Translations under genes and position numbers: made by a program
NCBI RefSeq assembly: GCF_035946055.1
Contig: NZ_CP108364.1
Coordinates: 4,030,001 to 4,094,000 of the forward strand
Origin: Streptomyces sp. NBC_01341
GTDB lineage: Bacteria > Actinomycetota > Actinomycetes > Streptomycetales > Streptomycetaceae
Length of the DNA: 64,000 nt
Direction of reading: 5' to 3'
The notes under the pieces: generated by a model
Seen by the model: the letters and a program-made list of their open reading frames with translations, nothing else
Database searches by the model: none
What the model was told of the DNA's origin: nothing
Part shown: positions 61,170 through 64,000 of the stretch, piece by piece
Numbering within the stretch: the first letter of the stretch is position 1
How the letters are laid out: every line of letters begins with the position of its first letter

Positions 61170-61184
61170 CCCGGAACACGCGCG

Positions 61185-61222
61185 AACGGCGCCCCGCTCC
61201 CTCGCAGGAGCGGGGCGCCGTT
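61185..61222. terminator. Bidirectional terminator between dedA and the ThrE-like gene
   Basis: Perfect 16-bp arms AACGGCGCCCCGCTCC (61185-61200) and GGAGCGGGGCGCCGTT (61207-61222) enclose the loop CTCGCA. It lies between two convergent genes and ends with TTG/AA at the flanks, so it can serve both. Confidence 0.88.
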
Positions 61223-61227
61223 GTCTG

Positions 61228-62937
61228 TCAGAAGCCCCTGGTCCGCTTGGCCGCGCGGCGGGACGGGCCTTCGACCGCACCCGGCACCCGCATGAACAGC
61301 CGGGAGATCTCACTTCCCAGATTGACCCCGATGGCGATGGCGAGCGCCGTGGCGACGGCGGTGGACAGCGAGGCGAGCCCCGCGTCGACCTCGTTCTGCG
61401 CCACGCCCAGCAGCCCGAAGTACGTCGCCGAACCGGGCAGCAGCGGGCCGATCGCCGCGGTGATGTACGGCAGCGACGAGGTGTACCGGTAGCGGGAGAA
61501 AAGCTGGCCGAACAGGCCCACCAGACCCGCGGCGACGGCTGTCGCCGCCACCGGTGAGATGCCACCGGTGCGGGCCATCGCCCCGTAGATGATCCAGGCG
61601 ACGCCCCCGTTGAGGGTCACGGCGAGGACCGTGGAACGTTCCTGCTGGAGCAGGATCGCGAAGGCCAGGGTGAGGGTCATCGAGGCGAGGATCTGGAGCA
61701 CGGGCCGGTCGTTGGGCACGAACCGTGCTTCCGGGTTCAGCTGGGCGCCGAGCTGTACGCCCAGGTAGAGCATCAGCAGCACGCCCGCCACGATGCCGAT
61801 GAAGAAGTACATGACCTCCAGGAGCCGGGCCCCCGCGGTGAGGTAGTAGCCGGTCAGGCCGTCCTGCACGCCGGCGACGAGGGCCCGCCCCGGCAGCAGC
61901 GCGAAGAGACCACCGGTGATCACCGCGGACGGCCGGATGTCCGTCGAATGGGTGAGGGTCAGCAGGATGCCCATCGCCGCCGGGGGCATGGCCGCCGCCG
62001 TGAACTGGTAGAACTCCGGCAGTCCGCGCCCCGCGCAGAGCCAGGCCAGCCGGTCGCCGAGCATCGCGCCGGCCGCTGCCACGACGAAGACCAGAACGCC
62101 GCCGCCGACCAGTACCGATGCCGAACCGGCGAGGACACCGGCGGCGGCGGTCAGGACCCAGCCCGGGTAGGGGTGGCGGTTGCGCCGGATCTCGGCGAGG
62201 CGGCGGTAGGCCTCCTCCAGCGAGACCTCGACGTGCTCCGCCGTCGTGATGTCGTCGATCAGCTGGAACACCGCGGCCAGCCGGGTGTAGTCGGTGCCCC
62301 GGCGGCGTACCGTCCGGCTCGCGGTCACGGGGTCGTCGACCAGCGACGGCTGGTGCGAGATCGACAGCAGGGTGAAGGTGACGGTCGGCTCGCAGCGGTC
62401 GAGCCCGTAGGAGCGCGACACCGCGAACATGGCGGCCTCCACGTCCTCGGCCCCCTCGCCACCGGCGAGCAGCAACTCCCCGATACGGAGCGTCAGGTCG
62501 AGCACGCGCGGTACGGCGGGACCCGAGTCGTCGGTCTTCTGCACCATCTCGGGAGCCGGACGGTCGAAGACCGGCATCCGCAGCATCGTGCGCATCCGGT
62601 CCTGCCAGGGGGCCTCCTTGGTCAGCCGGACCATCGGAATGCCGTGCGCGGGGGTGAAGGCGGGCTGCTGCTGCGCGTTGTACCCGCTCGGCGGAACGAA
62701 CGCGGACGACAGCGAGTCGGACGCCGAACCTCCCGCGGCCCCCGAAGCGGAACCTTGACCCGATCCCGAGGACGCCGAGGGATCGGTGTGCAGACCCGCT
62801 GGAAGGGCGAATTCCGACGTGGGGTGGTCGTCCTCCTGCGGGGCCGCCGGCTGCTCCATACCGGCCGGTGGGACGAAGGCGCTGCGTGCCTCGTCGGACT
62901 GGGGCTTCTGGTCCTCGGGACCGCCCTGTTCCGCCAC
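61228..62937 (-). CDS. thrE: ThrE-like threonine/serine exporter
   Basis: A 569-residue inner-membrane protein combining the ThrE domain (DUF1212, about residues 135-390) and the ThrE_2/DUF3815 region in one chain, with about ten hydrophobic segments. GGEGAEDVEAAMFAVSRSYGLD and RLAEIRRNRHPYPGW are typical, with HSTDIRPSAVITGGLFALLPGRALV in the membrane part. The role is amino-acid efflux. The first 130 residues are a disordered cytoplasmic tail with three related motifs: SAFVPPAG, SEFALPAG and SAFVPPSG. GTG at 62937 is chosen over 62940 because GAGG is then seven bases upstream. It ends just beyond the dedA terminator. Confidence 0.88.
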   Translation of the reverse strand: MAEQGGPEDQKPQSDEARSAFVPPAGMEQPAAPQEDDHPTSEFALPAGLHTDPSASSGSGQGSASGAAGGSASDSLSSAFVPPSGYNAQQQPAFTPAHGIPMVRLTKEAPWQDRMRTMLRMPVFDRPAPEMVQKTDDSGPAVPRVLDLTLRIGELLLAGGEGAEDVEAAMFAVSRSYGLDRCEPTVTFTLLSISHQPSLVDDPVTASRTVRRRGTDYTRLAAVFQLIDDITTAEHVEVSLEEAYRRLAEIRRNRHPYPGWVLTAAAGVLAGSASVLVGGGVLVFVVAAAGAMLGDRLAWLCAGRGLPEFYQFTAAAMPPAAMGILLTLTHSTDIRPSAVITGGLFALLPGRALVAGVQDGLTGYYLTAGARLLEVMYFFIGIVAGVLLMLYLGVQLGAQLNPEARFVPNDRPVLQILASMTLTLAFAILLQQERSTVLAVTLNGGVAWIIYGAMARTGGISPVAATAVAAGLVGLFGQLFSRYRYTSSLPYITAAIGPLLPGSATYFGLLGVAQNEVDAGLASLSTAVATALAIAIGVNLGSEISRLFMRVPGAVEGPSRRAAKRTRGF

Positions 62938-63136
62938 CACTCGACCTCGTTCCTTCTCGACCGCCCGTCCTGGGAGCGCTTCTGCCCAGTATGTGCACGG
63001 ACATGGGCCGTCACGCGCGACGGGCGGCACACCGGTGAAGTGTGCCGCCCGTCGGTAGTGCGGTCAGCGGGCCTGATCGGCCCCGAGCTCCGCGATCCCT
63101 GCCGTCCCGCCGGTAAGCGGAACCGGAAGGATCACG

Positions 63137-63631
63137 TCAGTGCGCGCCGCCCTGCGCCTCGAGACGCTTGTAGGAGGCCTCGATCTCGGCCTCGGCCTCG
63201 GTGCGGCCGACCCAGTCGGCGCCCTCGACGGACTTGCCCGGCTCCAGGTCCTTGTAGACCTCGAAGAAGTGCTGGATCTCCAGGCGGTCGAACTCCGACA
63301 CGTGGTGGATGTCCCGGAGGTGCTCCACCCGGGGGTCGGACGCGGGGACGCACAGCAGCTTGTCGTCGCCGCCCGCCTCGTCGGTCATCCGGAACATGCC
63401 GATGGCACGGCACTTGATGAGGCATCCGGGGAAGGTCGGCTCGTCCAGGATGACCAGCGCGTCCAGCGGGTCGCCGTCCTCGCCGAGGGTGTTCTCGACG
63501 AAGCCGTAGTCGGCCGGGTAGCTGGTCGAGGTGAAGAGTCGACGGTCCAGGCGGATCCGACCGGTCTCGTGGTCCACCTCGTACTTGTTCCGCGAACCCT
63601 TCGGGATCTCGATGGTGACGTCGAACTCCAC
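63137..63631 (-). CDS. ppa: Inorganic pyrophosphatase
   Basis: Soluble family I pyrophosphatase of 164 residues. The signature DGDPLDALV with its three Asp is present, as are the catalytic KGSRNKYEVD, SYPADYGFVE and EASYKRLEA regions. It removes pyrophosphate made by biosynthesis; the membrane enzyme HppA in this window uses the same substrate. GTG at 63631 (VEFDVTIEIPKG) is chosen because GGAGGAG lies six bases upstream and because the known Streptomyces proteins start with this sequence; an in-frame ATG at 63646 overlaps that ribosome-binding site. It diverges from the gene at the window edge. Confidence 0.96.
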   Translation of the reverse strand: MEFDVTIEIPKGSRNKYEVDHETGRIRLDRRLFTSTSYPADYGFVENTLGEDGDPLDALVILDEPTFPGCLIKCRAIGMFRMTDEAGGDDKLLCVPASDPRVEHLRDIHHVSEFDRLEIQHFFEVYKDLEPGKSVEGADWVGRTEAEAEIEASYKRLEAQGGAH

Positions 63632-63717
63632 GGGTGGCTCCTCCATGATCAACACATACGACTGGTGGTTAAGTGTCCCTCACGCAGACGAGTGCTCGCG
63701 AAAGGGGCTGGTCAACG

Positions 63718-64000
63718 GTGACCGAGCCGGTGCGTAAACCGACGGAGGAACCGCTGAGCAGGTGGGGCGGGTGGAAAGCCCCGCACTTCCTGAAGCGCGG
63801 GCGCGCGTCCGGGGACCGCCTGCTCGTCGCAGGCTCCGCGGTGCTCGGCCTGGTGGTCGCAGCCGGTGCCGTGCTGGCCGCCGGCCCCTGGGACTCCGGT
63901 CAGCGTAAGGCCGAGCGGGACCGTGCAGCCGTCCAGCGGCACTCAGGTGGCGTACATCACCAGGGGGACTCGCCCGACGGGCCGGCCCCGGCGGCCAGTG
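63718..64000 (+). CDS. Start of a membrane-anchored protein, probably D-Ala-D-Ala carboxypeptidase (partial)
   Basis: An open frame begins with GTG at 63718 and continues without a stop to the window edge (94 codons). It encodes a basic cytoplasmic N-terminus (WKAPHFLKRGRAS), one hydrophobic segment (LLVAGSAVLGLVVAAGAVLAAG) and then GPWDSGQRKAERDRAAVQRH followed by a Pro/Ala-rich linker. Divergence from ppa and this N-terminal sequence match the dacB (PBP4-type D-alanyl-D-alanine carboxypeptidase) gene next to ppa in Streptomyces, as I recall. The catalytic domain lies outside the window, so the product is inferred from neighbourhood. Confidence 0.6.
   Translation, partial: MTEPVRKPTEEPLSRWGGWKAPHFLKRGRASGDRLLVAGSAVLGLVVAAGAVLAAGPWDSGQRKAERDRAAVQRHSGGVHHQGDSPDGPAPAAS

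Overview
The window is chromosomal DNA from a high-GC actinomycete, almost certainly Streptomyces. The evidence is strong third-position GC bias, frequent GTG and TTG starts, ATGA/GTGA gene overlaps, a bldG gene, a WhiJ-type regulatory trio (HTH-DUF5753, DUF397, HATPase), a 6C small RNA and two genes carrying the rare TTA codon. No insertion sequence, integrase, CRISPR array or rRNA was seen. One tRNA-Thr(CGT) is present.

Layout. Positions 1-6.6 kb carry housekeeping and envelope genes: nth, a CoA-pyrophosphatase-type NUDIX enzyme, a MarP-like membrane protease, then on the minus strand an epoxide-hydrolase-like enzyme, a holin-X-type membrane protein and nhaA. Positions 7.2-16.7 kb carry acs (with a DasR-like site upstream), a SulP transporter fused to a carbonic anhydrase, a polysaccharide-deacetylase-like lipoprotein, a CooC-like ATPase divergent from a degenerate Fic-fold protein, and a HAD-IB phosphatase. 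A 6C RNA and a pair of DnaA boxes (16.8-17.05 kb) precede a seven-gene Tad/Flp-pilus-like operon (17.2-22.6 kb). That operon runs into a convergent MrfA-like helicase. Then come the developmental pair bldG and its anti-sigma partner (25.1-26.1 kb), a NUDIX gene flanked by minisatellite-like DNA, the H+-pumping pyrophosphatase, a lipoprotein, a methyltransferase, topA, a membrane-domain/thymidylate-kinase fusion, holB and a secreted peptidase-type lipoprotein (to 42.9 kb).

After the tRNA the content is more accessory (43-61 kb): a sulfurtransferase, DUF2804, a family-A polymerase lacking the 5' nuclease, an MDR reductase, DUF2786, a FUSC transporter, the WhiJ-type trio, an aldehyde dehydrogenase whose catalytic Cys reads Ser, DinB and PadR proteins, glutamate decarboxylase, WrbA, YbjQ, and a DedA protein with a long Gly/Gln/Tyr repeat tail. 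The window closes with a ThrE-like exporter, ppa and the start of a gene that fits dacB.

How it fits together. From nth to holB the order matches, from memory, the S. coelicolor SCO3569-to-SCO3540 neighbourhood. The ppa/dacB end belongs to a different part of that chromosome, so a rearrangement or insertion boundary probably lies in the 43-61 kb stretch. The most novel-looking items are a 17-bp palindrome-centred motif shared by two promoters of the WhiJ-type trio, TTA codons in that trio's ATPase and in the first Tad-operon gene, the Cys-to-Ser aldehyde dehydrogenase, and the degenerate Fic/CooC pair.
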